In this document: positions 1-10,663 of the stretch, piece by piece
Layout of the letters: each line of letters opens with the position of its first letter
Position numbering within the stretch: position 1 is the first letter of the stretch
DNA from: Candidatus Woesearchaeota archaeon
GTDB taxonomy: Archaea > Nanobdellota > Nanobdellia > Woesearchaeales > GW2011-AR9
DNA length: 64,000 bases
Reading direction: 5' to 3'
Assembly (NCBI GenBank): GCA_945861715.1
Contig: CAMAVK010000003.1
Span: 129,344-193,343, forward strand
The notes under the pieces: model-generated
Database searches by the model: none
What the model was told of the DNA's origin: nothing
The model's input: only the letters and a program-made list of their open reading frames with translations
Made by a program: the position numbers and the translations under genes

Positions 1-739
1 GCTTCAACTTCGAAAAGAATCCTTTCGGTTCAACAACCTCATCAGGTACTTTTTTAGGTGATGGAACTACAACATCTTCCTTTTTCACTACCTTCACTTC
101 AGGTACAATTTCAACTTTCTTTTGAATTGTTTCAACTTTCTTTTGAACAACATCCGCTTTCTTGTGAACAACATCAACGTTTGACGCAACAACATTCTGT
201 TTCACCACCTGTGGTCTTACTTGCTCAACAGGAGGTTTAATTTCAACAGAAGCATCCTTAACCGAGTCGACTCTTCTTTCTTCAACAACCCCTTCCTTCT
301 GCTCAACAGTCCTTTGCTTCTGCTCAACCGCATCTTTATTCACTTCCAAAGAATTTTTTTTATCCTCAACAATCACTTCAGCTTGCGTTGCATCATCATC
401 ATTTTTTTGCTCAACAACCATTTGTTCAGCAGGTTTCGATCCAAATATTTTAGAAAAAAATCCCTTCTTCGCAGATTCAACAGAGACCTTCACATAATCC
501 TTAACAACAATCTCATCTATAACTGGTTTCGTTTCCAGAGTCTTATCATGAATTATGATCTCTTCCTGAATAGTATCCACCAACGATTCAGTTTCAATAT
601 TTTCAGTAGCAACAGACGAAGCAACCACATTTTCAGAATTAACCTCTACCTCAACTTGCTTTACTTCAGCTTCTTCTTCCGTCTTCTTAGAAAAAACAGT
701 AAGCGCGTCCTTTAATTTTTCTCGAAGTTTTCCAAACAT
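1..739 (-). CDS. ftsY: Signal recognition particle receptor FtsY, N-terminal part (truncated by window edge)
   Basis: Reverse-strand reading gives MFGKLREKLKDALTVFSKK... then a long charged Glu/Val/Lys-rich linker with repeated FFSKIFG/FFSKL-like segments; directly downstream of prefoldin alpha (classic archaeal pfdA-ftsY order). GTPase domain lies outside the window. Confidence 0.72.
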   Translation of the reverse strand, partial: MFGKLREKLKDALTVFSKKTEEEAEVKQVEVEVNSENVVASSVATENIETESLVDTIQEEIIIHDKTLETKPVIDEIVVKDYVKVSVESAKKGFFSKIFGSKPAEQMVVEQKNDDDATQAEVIVEDKKNSLEVNKDAVEQKQRTVEQKEGVVEERRVDSVKDASVEIKPPVEQVRPQVVKQNVVASNVDVVHKKADVVQKKVETIQKKVEIVPEVKVVKKEDVVVPSPKKVPDEVVEPKGFFSKLK

Positions 740-788
740 AATATTCTCCAACGAATTAATTTTAATCAAAAACAACATTCACAATAAT

Positions 789-1196
789 CTACTCACTCTG
801 GCTCTCTACCTCACGATAAATCTGCATAGCTTGACCTTCAAACTGTTCAAGCAACCTACGTGCTTCCCCAATATTAAGTGTAATTTTATTTCGTTGTTCA
901 TCCAGCATCAAAATAACCTGATCACAGGAACGAGGAACAACAGCTCCCGCTCCAACATTAACAAGCAATTCTGGATTACCTGCAAACTTTGCCTTCAAAA
1001 AAATACCATCTGCAAGAGGAACAAGCATTTCTTGCCCAGGCAGAACCGAAGAAAATGCATGCAATGCATCTTTTGTATCATCAATAAGAACCAATTGGCG
1101 CTCAAGCATATCGGTATGTTCATTAAGTTTTTCCATATGTTCTTGGAGCACCTTAAATTCCTGATACTGCTCTTTAATGTGATCTGTAGCAACCAT
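789..1196 (-). CDS. pfdA: Prefoldin subunit alpha
   Basis: MVATDHIKEQYQEFKVLQEHMEKLNEHTDMLERQL...: two coiled coils around a beta region (LVPLADGIFLKAKF...VNVGAGAVV). Start set at ATG 1196 rather than the longer ORF start. Confidence 0.85.
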   Translation of the reverse strand: MVATDHIKEQYQEFKVLQEHMEKLNEHTDMLERQLVLIDDTKDALHAFSSVLPGQEMLVPLADGIFLKAKFAGNPELLVNVGAGAVVPRSCDQVILMLDEQRNKITLNIGEARRLLEQFEGQAMQIYREVESQSE

Positions 1197-1286
1197 AAAC
1201 AAACAGAGCCTTCCTCTTTTAAAAAGCTTTGCACCTAATACCCACCTCAAATCTAAAGAGAATATATATCACAAAACGCCACCTAA

Positions 1287-1571
1287 TCACTCCCTAGATT
1301 CTACTTTAACATACGGAAAATGAATTGTGTGACTATCCCCCACAATTTGACCAACAACTAAACTCCCCGTGTTCTGTGACTCAAGAGAGCGATACAGTAA
1401 AAATCTACGTAACCGAGTTTCCTTATCTAATCCTTTTACCCAAGAATAGCTCTTGCCTAACTCTTCAATAACACATGCAATCTCATCATACGACGCATAC
1501 GAAAAACTATCCATCTTATCCCGAGTAATAAAAGGATGGAATCGATCACCTGACGCAATGCGACGCATCAA
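1287..1571 (-). CDS. Hypothetical protein (start uncertain; frame open upstream)
   Basis: 94-aa ORF; see finding about overlap with the upstream ORF. Confidence 0.45.
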   Translation of the reverse strand: MMRRIASGDRFHPFITRDKMDSFSYASYDEIACVIEELGKSYSWVKGLDKETRLRRFLLYRSLESQNTGSLVVGQIVGDSHTIHFPYVKVESRE

Positions 1572-1619
1572 TTTCCCACGGCGTGTAAAGTGAACAAAAA
1601 GTTGATTATAAAATGACCC

Positions 1620-2339
1620 TTACTCCCATCCCACAAAACCAATGCTACGACCTATGTGTTTGAACAAGTTTGGAATAGAGTCTGGAACAAATGTAAACCC
1701 ATCCGGATAAGACCCCTCATTCTTAAACTTAAATGGCATCTCCATCAATTCTCTATCTCGAATATACTTGCTATGCCCTTGAACATTTGACCTAATCATA
1801 ACTTGTTTTGGGTCAAATGATTTTCCGCTTTGAACAATTTCAAACTCTGCGCGCACAACATTATAACGCGCCTCTATCAGTTTCCCTTGATCATACATCA
1901 ATAACCTAGATAACTCATCACTTTTCATCCCTGTATTCTGAAAACTACTATTTTGTGAGGCGACCAGTGTTGGGGTATACACATTCCCAGATGAACCAAC
2001 AAAAGCACTGCCCATTAATACATCTTGATTTTTAAAATCAACCTGAAATGAGTAGTCACCTTGCACAAATGGCTCCTTAGCAGTATACCCATTATACCCG
2101 CAGTGTGCTAGTATGGGTGGTCCACCCACTTCAAGGGAACTAAGAGTAGACGGGATCCCCATCTTACACATCGTCTCCAATGTCCGTGCAGATTGTTCCC
2201 TAACCTCCAAATCAACGCATTCCAACTCAGATGTAAACATCGCATGAACGAGTAGATCAACAACATCTTTATTATAATGAGATTGAAATATTGTTAGTAC
2301 CTCTTGCGATTTGTCACTAAAGTATAAACTGTTCATCAA
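1620..2339 (-). CDS. Hypothetical protein
   Basis: 239-aa ORF, no recognised family. Confidence 0.6.
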   Translation of the reverse strand: MMNSLYFSDKSQEVLTIFQSHYNKDVVDLLVHAMFTSELECVDLEVREQSARTLETMCKMGIPSTLSSLEVGGPPILAHCGYNGYTAKEPFVQGDYSFQVDFKNQDVLMGSAFVGSSGNVYTPTLVASQNSSFQNTGMKSDELSRLLMYDQGKLIEARYNVVRAEFEIVQSGKSFDPKQVMIRSNVQGHSKYIRDRELMEMPFKFKNEGSYPDGFTFVPDSIPNLFKHIGRSIGFVGWE

Positions 2340-2566
2340 ACATAAAAAACGATCAATTCATTATAATACTTCAGCAAAAAATTGATCTCCATCATGAATT
2401 TAATATATGGCGATGTATCAGTATGCGCGATGCCATTCCTTTGTATCAAGTATAAAGAGCAATGACCAAAAAATAAAAAGCATCCAAAAATGATGCAACA
2501 GAGAAGCTATATGGGAAACATCATTTTAAAAATATTCCAAAGAAAAAATAAAAAAGATACTCAAAC

Positions 2567-2914
2567 CTATTTAGTTAGGTAAAACTGTCGAATAAGTCCT
2601 GAAGCACGAGCCAAGTTTTCTCTAAGCAAAGTTTGTCGTACAACTATATCCAAATCTGTTTGATCTCGTTGCACAAGTTTAGTTTCTTGCCATCTATCTT
2701 CACTCACTATGGCTGCCTCGAGGGTCTCAACCACTTGTAAATGAGTCTTATAAACAGTATCTAGCCAATTGTTATTCCCTTGGTAACGAGTAATAAACTC
2801 CCCAAATTGAAGCGGAACCAAAGTTCTCTCAGGAGTCATTACCTTAGCAACCTTGTATCCAACAGGCATACCGGCAATTAAATCGAAATTAGGTGTTAAT
2901 GGTTTTGGTGTCAT
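2567..2914 (-). CDS. Hypothetical protein
   Basis: 115-aa ORF, no recognised family. Confidence 0.5.
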   Translation of the reverse strand: MTPKPLTPNFDLIAGMPVGYKVAKVMTPERTLVPLQFGEFITRYQGNNNWLDTVYKTHLQVVETLEAAIVSEDRWQETKLVQRDQTDLDIVVRQTLLRENLARASGLIRQFYLTK

Positions 2915-3054
2915 ACCTTATCAAACTCACCCTCCTTTTATAAAAATTTCGTAAAAATGTCATTCAATAGTAACAACGGCCTATTTTATTTAATAAATCT
3001 GCAATAATACCCCACCATCATGGCTCACCAATTCCAAATAATTCAAACCAAGCT

Positions 3055-4290
3055 CTACTTATCCTTTTTCTGATCTAATTCCAACACCCGATAATCTGCT
3101 CTGGTTGGTTGCACGATATCCAATTTGTCCGAACGCAACTCTGTCTCTCTTCGCTTTAAAAAATCTGAAATAGACGCACCAGTTTGGTTACAATAAAATG
3201 CCTTAGCAAGAAGATAATCAACTGAGAGAACATCAAGCCACGGATCATGCTTCAAATAATATCCGGGGTATTTTTCCGGCAATGAATCTGTCACAAGAAC
3301 CGGGACCTGCTCTCGAGCTAATCTCTCTTCTGCGGTAATCCCATTTTTGGAGCTAAACAACGCATGAGTTGCACACAACAAAACAGTTGCTCCTCGCTCC
3401 TTTAAGTACTGCACCGGACCGGTTTTATCTTTTTCATATTCGCCCACCATTGAACCTGCCGAGTCAATGATATCATCTGGAAGAATGACCGTAACACCTT
3501 CCAATTTCACATCAGAATGATAAGTGTGAGCAGCCACGCCATGTGCAGTTCTTTTCTTATCTAGTACTGTATATTGGACCCCTAACAAATTCGCAAAATA
3601 TTCACACCGTTTCGCACTTCCAGCATCAACTCCAACAACCATAACTTTGCTTGGATCTTCCTCAAGAATATTTTTCAACTTATGTTTATAACATGCTGCA
3701 AACTCAGGCACTGCAAAGAATTCATCAAGTGGTCCACTAAAAAACCCCTGCTCCTGACGAGCGTGCAAATCTAATGAAACAATTCTCTTTAATTTCCCAG
3801 CAAACGATTCTTCAAGTAAATTAAATATCAGCCGAGCTGAAATAGGCACGCGACCATCATCCTTCTTATCTTGTCGCATATATGGCAAATATGGAGCATA
3901 CAATGTAACTGAATTCACTCCTGCTCGATTTAAGTTATCACCCATAATCAGCAATTCCATAATCCCCAAATTAGGGTCTCTACTTTTCCACAGAAAATGA
4001 ACATCTTTCTCGCGCACATTCGTTTGTATGTGAGTAAAAAGTTCACCATCATTATGTTGCTTAATCAGTCGGGGACCAAATTTCAGAGGACCATCACACA
4101 AATTAGAAATAATTTCAATCTCTTGATCAGTACCACCATTAAATTCCTTTAGAACACGACTCCGAATCTTTTCTTCAAGATGTTGTGCGGATGATTCAGC
4201 ACCGCTACTCGCAAGCAAAACCACTTTTGATAACTTCATCAATTTTTCTTGTCTATTCAGAAGATCCAGTTGTGTAGTGGCCATAGTCAC
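3055..4290 (-). CDS. Ribose-phosphate pyrophosphokinase family protein (long, bacterial-like)
   Basis: APYLPYMRQDKKDDGRVPISARLI, SLDLHARQEQGFF and PRPP-loop-like VILPDDIIDSAGSM; 411 aa with an extended C-terminus. Confidence 0.82.
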   Translation of the reverse strand: MTMATTQLDLLNRQEKLMKLSKVVLLASSGAESSAQHLEEKIRSRVLKEFNGGTDQEIEIISNLCDGPLKFGPRLIKQHNDGELFTHIQTNVREKDVHFLWKSRDPNLGIMELLIMGDNLNRAGVNSVTLYAPYLPYMRQDKKDDGRVPISARLIFNLLEESFAGKLKRIVSLDLHARQEQGFFSGPLDEFFAVPEFAACYKHKLKNILEEDPSKVMVVGVDAGSAKRCEYFANLLGVQYTVLDKKRTAHGVAAHTYHSDVKLEGVTVILPDDIIDSAGSMVGEYEKDKTGPVQYLKERGATVLLCATHALFSSKNGITAEERLAREQVPVLVTDSLPEKYPGYYLKHDPWLDVLSVDYLLAKAFYCNQTGASISDFLKRRETELRSDKLDIVQPTRADYRVLELDQKKDK

Positions 4291-4366
4291 ACAAAATTAT
4301 TTTAGTATTAAAATAGTGTATATTCTGCAGTATCTATTTTTATAGAAAAAATCGAAAGTAACCCCT

Positions 4367-5638
4367 CTATTCCTTCTTCTCTTCATAGAAACTAAGCTCA
4401 TCTGTATCTTCATCTACATACTCATCCTCAGCAGCATGACCAATATCTCCTGCTACCTTCTTATGGTTCTTCCTGTTAGCTTCGTACATCTTGGCCCAAC
4501 CCGGATTGTCAAGAAGTTTAGCCGTTACTTCTGCATCCTTCTTAGCATGAATTTCTTTGGTTCGTATAGTGTTATCTTGAGTCTTTTTCCCAGACAATCC
4601 GGTAGAAGGAGTACGCACTAAATAATCATCAATTCCAAACTCTACCCCATTCTTCAAAAAGTCAGCATACAATAAATCAAACTTAGGAAAATTAATCCAT
4701 GTGTACCATCCATCTTCACGTTTGTATTTTTTCTTTGCAAACATCACCACACGCGATGGAACGTGTTCAGATACAATTTCGTATTCAGGTAAACACGCAA
4801 CCAACAGCTCAGACCATGCAACAACTTCTTCATGCAGTGGCATATTCTTTCGGCTCAACCGCTGTTGTGATGGTCCAACAAACATATACGCCTTTACTTC
4901 AATAAAATCAGGAAAGCCACGCATAATCAATTCAGCATATTTGTCGACATGCGAATCATTATGATCTTTTACCATAGTCAGACGAATAGTCGTACGTTGT
5001 TTTTTTGCACGTAACGCATCAAGTGATGCCAGCATGCGTTCATAATAATCAGAAAACAATGGAACGTCTACTTCCTTCAATAACTCTTTTGTTGGCGCAT
5101 CAATGGAAAGATAAAGTTGCGTCACGGGTCGTAAATTTTTAATTTGCTCAGGATACTGCGCATTTGTGACCAAAAACGTAGAAACTCCGTTTGCATGAAA
5201 CTCATCAACAAGCTCATTCATACGTGGATACGTTATTGGCTCACCAGTCAAAGACAACGCCACGTGCTTCACGGTTTTAGATTTCTCAAAACTCGCCATA
5301 TTCACTTTTGGTGATCCGCCAAACCCAACAAGTAAACCATGATGCGCTTTATGCGCTTCAGTAAAGATCATGTGTGGATCATCAACATCCCATTTCCACT
5401 CTTTAGCCACAGGTGCCTTATACCCTCTCCAACAAAATGTACACCTATTTGCACAACTAATACTTGTGGTCATTTGCATACATTGATTCGACATAATACC
5501 ATAGAATTTGAGTTTGTAACAACCACCCTCTCCATTAATCATATTCTTAGTCCATCCACACGTCTTAACCGCGCTATGACTACCTACAATACGATATTGC
5601 TGATGTTCAAGTTCTGCTCTAGCCTCAGGAGTTAACAT
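4367..5638 (-). CDS. taw1: 4-demethylwyosine synthase (TYW1/Taw1), radical SAM
   Basis: Radical SAM CxxxCxxC motif CANRCTFCWRG; HVALSLTGEPITYPRMNELV; FLVTNAQYPEQI; DAPTKELLKEVD. Confidence 0.93.
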   Translation of the reverse strand: MLTPEARAELEHQQYRIVGSHSAVKTCGWTKNMINGEGGCYKLKFYGIMSNQCMQMTTSISCANRCTFCWRGYKAPVAKEWKWDVDDPHMIFTEAHKAHHGLLVGFGGSPKVNMASFEKSKTVKHVALSLTGEPITYPRMNELVDEFHANGVSTFLVTNAQYPEQIKNLRPVTQLYLSIDAPTKELLKEVDVPLFSDYYERMLASLDALRAKKQRTTIRLTMVKDHNDSHVDKYAELIMRGFPDFIEVKAYMFVGPSQQRLSRKNMPLHEEVVAWSELLVACLPEYEIVSEHVPSRVVMFAKKKYKREDGWYTWINFPKFDLLYADFLKNGVEFGIDDYLVRTPSTGLSGKKTQDNTIRTKEIHAKKDAEVTAKLLDNPGWAKMYEANRKNHKKVAGDIGHAAEDEYVDEDTDELSFYEEKKE

Positions 5639-5816
5639 ATGATCTCAAAATTCTAGTTCCAAGCCCTCTTTAAATAAGTTCGTACCAAAAATCCTCCTCC
5701 CATTTTCAAGAAACCTAAATAAAATCTATACACTACTATAAACATATGCGAATCACTTTTAAGGGGCAATTTTTAAATAGAATCCCCTCTTTTTGAGCTT
5801 AAACTGTAAAATTAGC

Positions 5817-6620
5817 ATGACCGAACAACCGAATTATCAAGAGAACCCCCCAAGTATCGAAGTATTTGGTAGATCATACACTAAAAATCACGCAACTCCG
5901 GGTGGCAGTGGAATATTCTATCATCATGCAGGAGACACCCATGGTGTAAAGCTCATTCCATACATCAGCGCGTTAGGACAATTTGGAAAAGCTAAAGTTG
6001 ATGCAACCCTCGAAGCTCACATTGCACAATTCGCTCAAAGCCTCAACCCACTACAGATCATAGGAGCCGATGATACAACCGAAATAACTCTACCCAATAA
6101 ACAAGGTGGATTAGCAATGCTTGTACGCTACGGAGGAAAAACGGCACGGAATAATTACCAATTAAATAACGAAGACAAATTAACCCTATGTCACAACGTA
6201 GCATCCGCACTTACAGTTCTACATCAAAATAACATCATGCATGGTGACATTAGTCCTGAAAACATTGTATACCACCAAACGAATCAAGGTATTCAAGCAG
6301 CCATAACCGACTTTGGCGAAGCAAGACGAATTGGTATAGACCTAGACTTTCCTGGTGGAACAAACAGTTATGCTGATCCCGAACGTGCCTATGGAAATAC
6401 TGGCTACACAAACGATGTGTATAGCTTTAGCATTATTTCTGAAAATCTTCTTCAAGAATACCTTGCACAACAAAGTTGCTTTGGATTTGGCACACTTCTC
6501 AAAAATGAACTCACTGCCGCAAAGGGATCATCAAGAACACGTCCATCAATGAACAACCTGTACATTCTATTACGAGATGCACTCTCTGCAGAAAAAGCGC
6601 TTCAAAGAGACGCTGCTTAA
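5817..6620 (+). CDS. Eukaryote-like Ser/Thr protein kinase
   Basis: Catalytic loop MHGDISPENIVY, DFG motif ITDFGEARRIG, activation-segment end YADPERAYG, then NDVYSF. ATG 5817 preferred over the TTG at 5793. Confidence 0.8.
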   Translation: MTEQPNYQENPPSIEVFGRSYTKNHATPGGSGIFYHHAGDTHGVKLIPYISALGQFGKAKVDATLEAHIAQFAQSLNPLQIIGADDTTEITLPNKQGGLAMLVRYGGKTARNNYQLNNEDKLTLCHNVASALTVLHQNNIMHGDISPENIVYHQTNQGIQAAITDFGEARRIGIDLDFPGGTNSYADPERAYGNTGYTNDVYSFSIISENLLQEYLAQQSCFGFGTLLKNELTAAKGSSRTRPSMNNLYILLRDALSAEKALQRDAA

Positions 6621-6673
6621 ATTCTAAATCCTGTACTAAAAAAAGTATTAACAAAAAATAATAATCTCAACAA

Positions 6674-6931
6674 CTAATCCCTATAAAACGTCTTTGGACA
6701 TGTACCCCTTGACTCATAAAATCGCGCACAGTTCTCAAGAAACTGCTCACGAGGGGGAAGAGTTGTATCTGCGCTCAACTTCTCTGGCAATAATTCATAA
6801 AGACGTAAATCGTCAACCCAACAGCGTCCATGGCCTTTCTCATCTCGATGTTCCCGAATACCTGTACGTAATCTGATAATCTCATCCTTAAGTCCCGAAG
6901 TTGTTAGCAACTCCAAATCAGAATCATCCAA
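6674..6931 (-). CDS. Small conserved protein with an [17 protein letters not shown] motif
   Basis: Coding signal [45 protein letters not shown]; likely TTG start at 6931 overlapping the cdc48 stop. The longer ORF to 7039 would overlap cdc48. Confidence 0.6.
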   Translation of the reverse strand: MDDSDLELLTTSGLKDEIIRLRTGIREHRDEKGHGRCWVDDLRLYELLPEKLSADTTLPPREQFLENCARFYESRGTCPKTFYRD

Positions 6932-9404
6932 AGTATCCCACCTTCTCTTCCTTGATTTGTTTTGCCCGAGCTGTGGAAAAATAACTCTCAAGCTCCTTAT
7001 ACGTCTCTTCAATTTCCTTATCAATTGACGGACGAACAACCTTAAGCGCAGCTTCTAAATGTGTCCACGAAACCTTTGAAGCACCATGATCTTCACGTAA
7101 TGCAATCATTGCAGCTTCACGTGCAACTGCTTCAATATCCGCACCAACATATCCTTCTGTTTTTTCAGCAAGTGCTGTCACAAACGCTTCTTTTTGTTCA
7201 ACCGTCGCAACAGGAACAACCACAACGGTATCAGGATCTCCACTTGCCGACTTCAAATCTGTTTGTACTTCTTCTTTACTTCGATTCTTAATCACTTTCC
7301 TCACAACTTTCTTTTCCGTGCTCACAACTATTGCCTCATTCGTTCCAAGGGTGGTAAAATCAACCGGAATTCCATGCAAATGAACTGCAAAAATTCGTTT
7401 ACGAGTTTCAAAATCAGGTACGGGTGTATAAATGATTCTATCAAAGCGACCAGGGCGAAGGAGTGCCGGATCCATAATGTCGGGTCGATTAGTCGCAGCA
7501 ATTACAACCACATCATTAAGTGCAGTAAGACCATCCATTTCTGTGAGCATCTGATTTACAATTTTATCATTTGCGCGAGCGCCACCATCTTGTGATTGTC
7601 CACTACGTTTTGGAACGAGGGCATCAATTTCATCAAAAAATAAAATCGTAGGAGCCGTCTGTCGTGCTTTTCTAAAAATTTCACGAACTGCCTTCTCCGA
7701 TTCTCCAACCCACTTCGAAAGAAGTGATGGTCCATTAATCAAAATGAAGTTTGCTTCCGATTCTTTAGCTACAGCTTTTGCAAGCATTGTCTTACCTGTT
7801 CCTGGCGGACCATAGAGTAAAATTCCTCGAGGAGGTCGAATTCCCATCCGTTTGAATACTTCAGGTTGCTTGAGCGGCCATTCAACAGATTCCTTCAATT
7901 TATCTTTAGTATCTTCAAGTCCACCCACATCACTCCAACTTACATCGGGTATTTCTACCATTACCTCACGCATCGCGCTTGGTCGAACAATCTTGAGTGC
8001 ATCAACGAAATCTCGTTGTACAACTTCAAGTTTCTCTAATATCTCAGGAGGAATTGGTTGCCCATCCTCAATTCCTTCCATTTTCAAATCAGGTAAAATA
8101 CGTCGTAACACAATCATCGCAGCTTCCTTAGTGAGACTACTCAAATCAGCTCCCACAAATCCATGCGTTACTTTTGCAATATCCTTTAGTACCACATCTT
8201 TGCCTAAAGGCATGTTCCTCGTATGAATTTTCAAAATATCAAGTCTACCATTTTTATCAGGAGCGCCAATTTCAATCTCTCTGTCAAACCTACCCGGCCT
8301 GCGAAGAGCGATGTCTATTAAGTTTGGCATATTGGTTGCAGCAATAACAATCACCTTGCCACGCGATTTCATGCCATCCATCAAACCAAGCAACTGTGCA
8401 ACAACACGTTTTTCAACATCCCCTTTTGCTTCCTCACGTTTGGTTGCAATCGCATCAATCTCATCAAAGAAAATAATCGATGGAGCATTTTGCTCCGCTT
8501 CCAAAAATTTGTCTCGAAGATTCTTTTCCGACTCCCCATAAAACTTAGAGATTACTTCGGGACCATTAATAATAATAAAATGACTATTCGTTTCATTCGC
8601 AACTGCTTTAGCAAGTAACGTTTTACCCGTTCCAGGAGGACCATGTAACAATACTCCTTTAGGTGGTTCAATACCAAGTTTCTCAAAAATCTCAGGATGC
8701 TTAAGTGGCAATTCAACCATCTCTCGAACTTTCTTAATCTCCTCTTCAAGACCACCAATATCCTCGTAATTAATACCAAGACTTACTGCCTCTTCTTCCT
8801 TTGCTTCAACAGCATGCGGATTAAACTCAACCTCTGTCTCCTCCGTTACAATCAGAATTTCTTTTTTAGGAACACAATCCACCACAACAAACTTGATATC
8901 TCCAAAACCAAACGATGCAAACTGATTTTCCATCATTGAAAAAATATCAGACATCTGATGCTCCTGTGAAGTCATTCGTCGCTTGGCTCGACCAAGTGAT
9001 ACAATGTCCCCCTTTACAATCGCTTTACCAAGAAGTCCATATTTAAACAATTGAGGGGACGCTTTAACCATTACTCCTTTATTAGCTGGAGCAATGATCA
9101 CCTTTTTTGCCGGCTTTAAATCCGCCTTTTGAACTGTGACCATATCACCAATACCCGTGCGAGCATTACGACGAATATTACCATCCATACGAATAATATT
9201 CAAGCCAATATCACCCGGATACGCACGATCAACAATCGCCGCAGTAACACGTTCGCCTTTAATCAGAACAATATCTCCAGGAGCGCAGCCAATCTTGCGA
9301 ATAAAATTAGAATCAATCTTGACAATGCCCTTATTAACATCATCTTGCACAGCTTCCATAACTTTAAGCTTAATTTCACCCACTTTTTCCGTAGTTTCCA
9401 TCAA
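6924..9404 (-). CDS. cdc48: Cdc48/VCP-type AAA ATPase
   Basis: N-domain plus two AAA modules ([17 protein letters not shown]..., [18 protein letters not shown]...), Walker B FFDEIDA twice. Confidence 0.97.
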   Translation of the reverse strand: MMETTEKVGEIKLKVMEAVQDDVNKGIVKIDSNFIRKIGCAPGDIVLIKGERVTAAIVDRAYPGDIGLNIIRMDGNIRRNARTGIGDMVTVQKADLKPAKKVIIAPANKGVMVKASPQLFKYGLLGKAIVKGDIVSLGRAKRRMTSQEHQMSDIFSMMENQFASFGFGDIKFVVVDCVPKKEILIVTEETEVEFNPHAVEAKEEEAVSLGINYEDIGGLEEEIKKVREMVELPLKHPEIFEKLGIEPPKGVLLHGPPGTGKTLLAKAVANETNSHFIIINGPEVISKFYGESEKNLRDKFLEAEQNAPSIIFFDEIDAIATKREEAKGDVEKRVVAQLLGLMDGMKSRGKVIVIAATNMPNLIDIALRRPGRFDREIEIGAPDKNGRLDILKIHTRNMPLGKDVVLKDIAKVTHGFVGADLSSLTKEAAMIVLRRILPDLKMEGIEDGQPIPPEILEKLEVVQRDFVDALKIVRPSAMREVMVEIPDVSWSDVGGLEDTKDKLKESVEWPLKQPEVFKRMGIRPPRGILLYGPPGTGKTMLAKAVAKESEANFILINGPSLLSKWVGESEKAVREIFRKARQTAPTILFFDEIDALVPKRSGQSQDGGARANDKIVNQMLTEMDGLTALNDVVVIAATNRPDIMDPALLRPGRFDRIIYTPVPDFETRKRIFAVHLHGIPVDFTTLGTNEAIVVSTEKKVVRKVIKNRSKEEVQTDLKSASGDPDTVVVVPVATVEQKEAFVTALAEKTEGYVGADIEAVAREAAMIALREDHGASKVSWTHLEAALKVVRPSIDKEIEETYKELESYFSTARAKQIKEEKVGYFG

Positions 9405-9573
9405 TAATAATATAGAGCAGCAGCTTATAAAGGTTTATGCATCAAAAGTTCACAATCAACGTGATAGCCACATGCAACTATAAGCTCAGAAATCCGCCTA
9501 AATAATAATCACAAGATGACATACGTTCATCCGCATCTATACTGAAAGAAAAAACAAAGAATAACAAAATAAA

Positions 9574-9816
9574 TTAAACTTCCAATACTTTACGTGCCTT
9601 CTCAATAAATGGCATAATAGCGTCCAACTCTTCCTTTGTAAGTCGACCCATTTTAGCAAAAGATGCTTCTCCCTCAGCGTTCACATTTTCTCGTGATATC
9701 TGAAGTTTTGCTGTTCCACCATTATATGCAAACACTGCTACTGTCAATTTGGAGCGACCAATAGTAATAGACTCAGAAAACATTTCCTTATCAAGACTCT
9801 TATCAAAACCTGCCAT
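9574..9816 (-). CDS. Small conserved protein, possibly PC4-like fold
   Basis: 80 aa; SKLTVAVFAYNGGTAKLQISREN...RLTKEELDAIMPFIEKA resembles the PC4/p15 arrangement, weakly. Confidence 0.5.
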   Translation of the reverse strand: MAGFDKSLDKEMFSESITIGRSKLTVAVFAYNGGTAKLQISRENVNAEGEASFAKMGRLTKEELDAIMPFIEKARKVLEV

Positions 9817-9912
9817 AATACATACCTCAACATATCTATTCTAAATAGACTAATTAAAAACTAATAAACACTAAAGTATACTTCCCTTTTAAAAAAGTTT
9901 TGACAAATCTAC

Positions 9913-10158
9913 TTATTTAACAAATTTCCCGCCAACAAATAAAAATCGGGGCATCGCGATTCCCTCCACTACAATATCATCTAAAAAATCCTTCTTTGGT
10001 CGAACCCATAACGGATTACACCCGAATTCCACTGATTTATATAATCCTCTATAAACCACAATATCCTCGTGGGTATCTGCGTGTTTACCAACCCCAAGCA
10101 CTTCATAAAGTTGGCCTTTGTAATGATGATATAATCCAATATGAATAATTTGTTCCAT
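9913..10158 (-). CDS. DUF1653 family protein
   Basis: IGLYHHYKGQLYEVLGVGKHADTHEDIVVYRGLYKS...LWVRPKKDF matches the DUF1653 pattern. Confidence 0.8.
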   Translation of the reverse strand: MEQIIHIGLYHHYKGQLYEVLGVGKHADTHEDIVVYRGLYKSVEFGCNPLWVRPKKDFLDDIVVEGIAMPRFLFVGGKFVK

Positions 10159-10230
10159 AAAAATCAATTATATACTATCCATTTAAACCATTCCATAATC
10201 TTTAATAGTAAAACTCTTCTCCCAAATCAG

Positions 10231-10614
10231 ATGTCCATAAAACTCACTCTAAACGATTACTACAACGCACTCAGTCTAGTGGAGTATCGCACTATTTCTC
10301 AAATCACCAAAAATATCTTTGAGGCAAAAGGCCTCCAGGATCCTGAAACAATACAAGACATCCACTATGCAGATAACCGTATTCCTGGGTTCACCTACAA
10401 GCGATATCAGGCACTCAATCGTCTTGTATCTGATAGGTTAGCAACCAGAGATTTCATACCTCTCAATCCTCAACAACAAGAACGAAATGCAACGCTACAC
10501 CCAGAAAGTTTCGATCGCACAATACCCCGATCAATATGGAAAAAACTACCAACCGGAGTCAGAGACAGGAATCCAAACGGATTATTTAGTATCGATGACC
10601 TAGTACCCGCATAA
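10231..10614 (+). CDS. Hypothetical protein
   Basis: ORF with ATG at 10231 (MSIKLTLNDYYNALSLVEYRT...). Confidence 0.5.
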   Translation: MSIKLTLNDYYNALSLVEYRTISQITKNIFEAKGLQDPETIQDIHYADNRIPGFTYKRYQALNRLVSDRLATRDFIPLNPQQQERNATLHPESFDRTIPRSIWKKLPTGVRDRNPNGLFSIDDLVPA

Positions 10615-10663
10615 TCACGAATAATAAAATACTTTCTAAAGAATAAAAAAATCTAATCTAAAA

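Noticed and set aside
221-715. Plus-strand ORFs at 221-715, 831-1238 and similar Asn/Ile/Phe-rich ORFs
   Set aside because: They are antisense shadows of well-supported minus-strand genes (ftsY, pfdA).
7061-9483. Several plus-strand ORFs opposite cdc48
   Set aside because: Antisense to a clear AAA ATPase; low-complexity composition.
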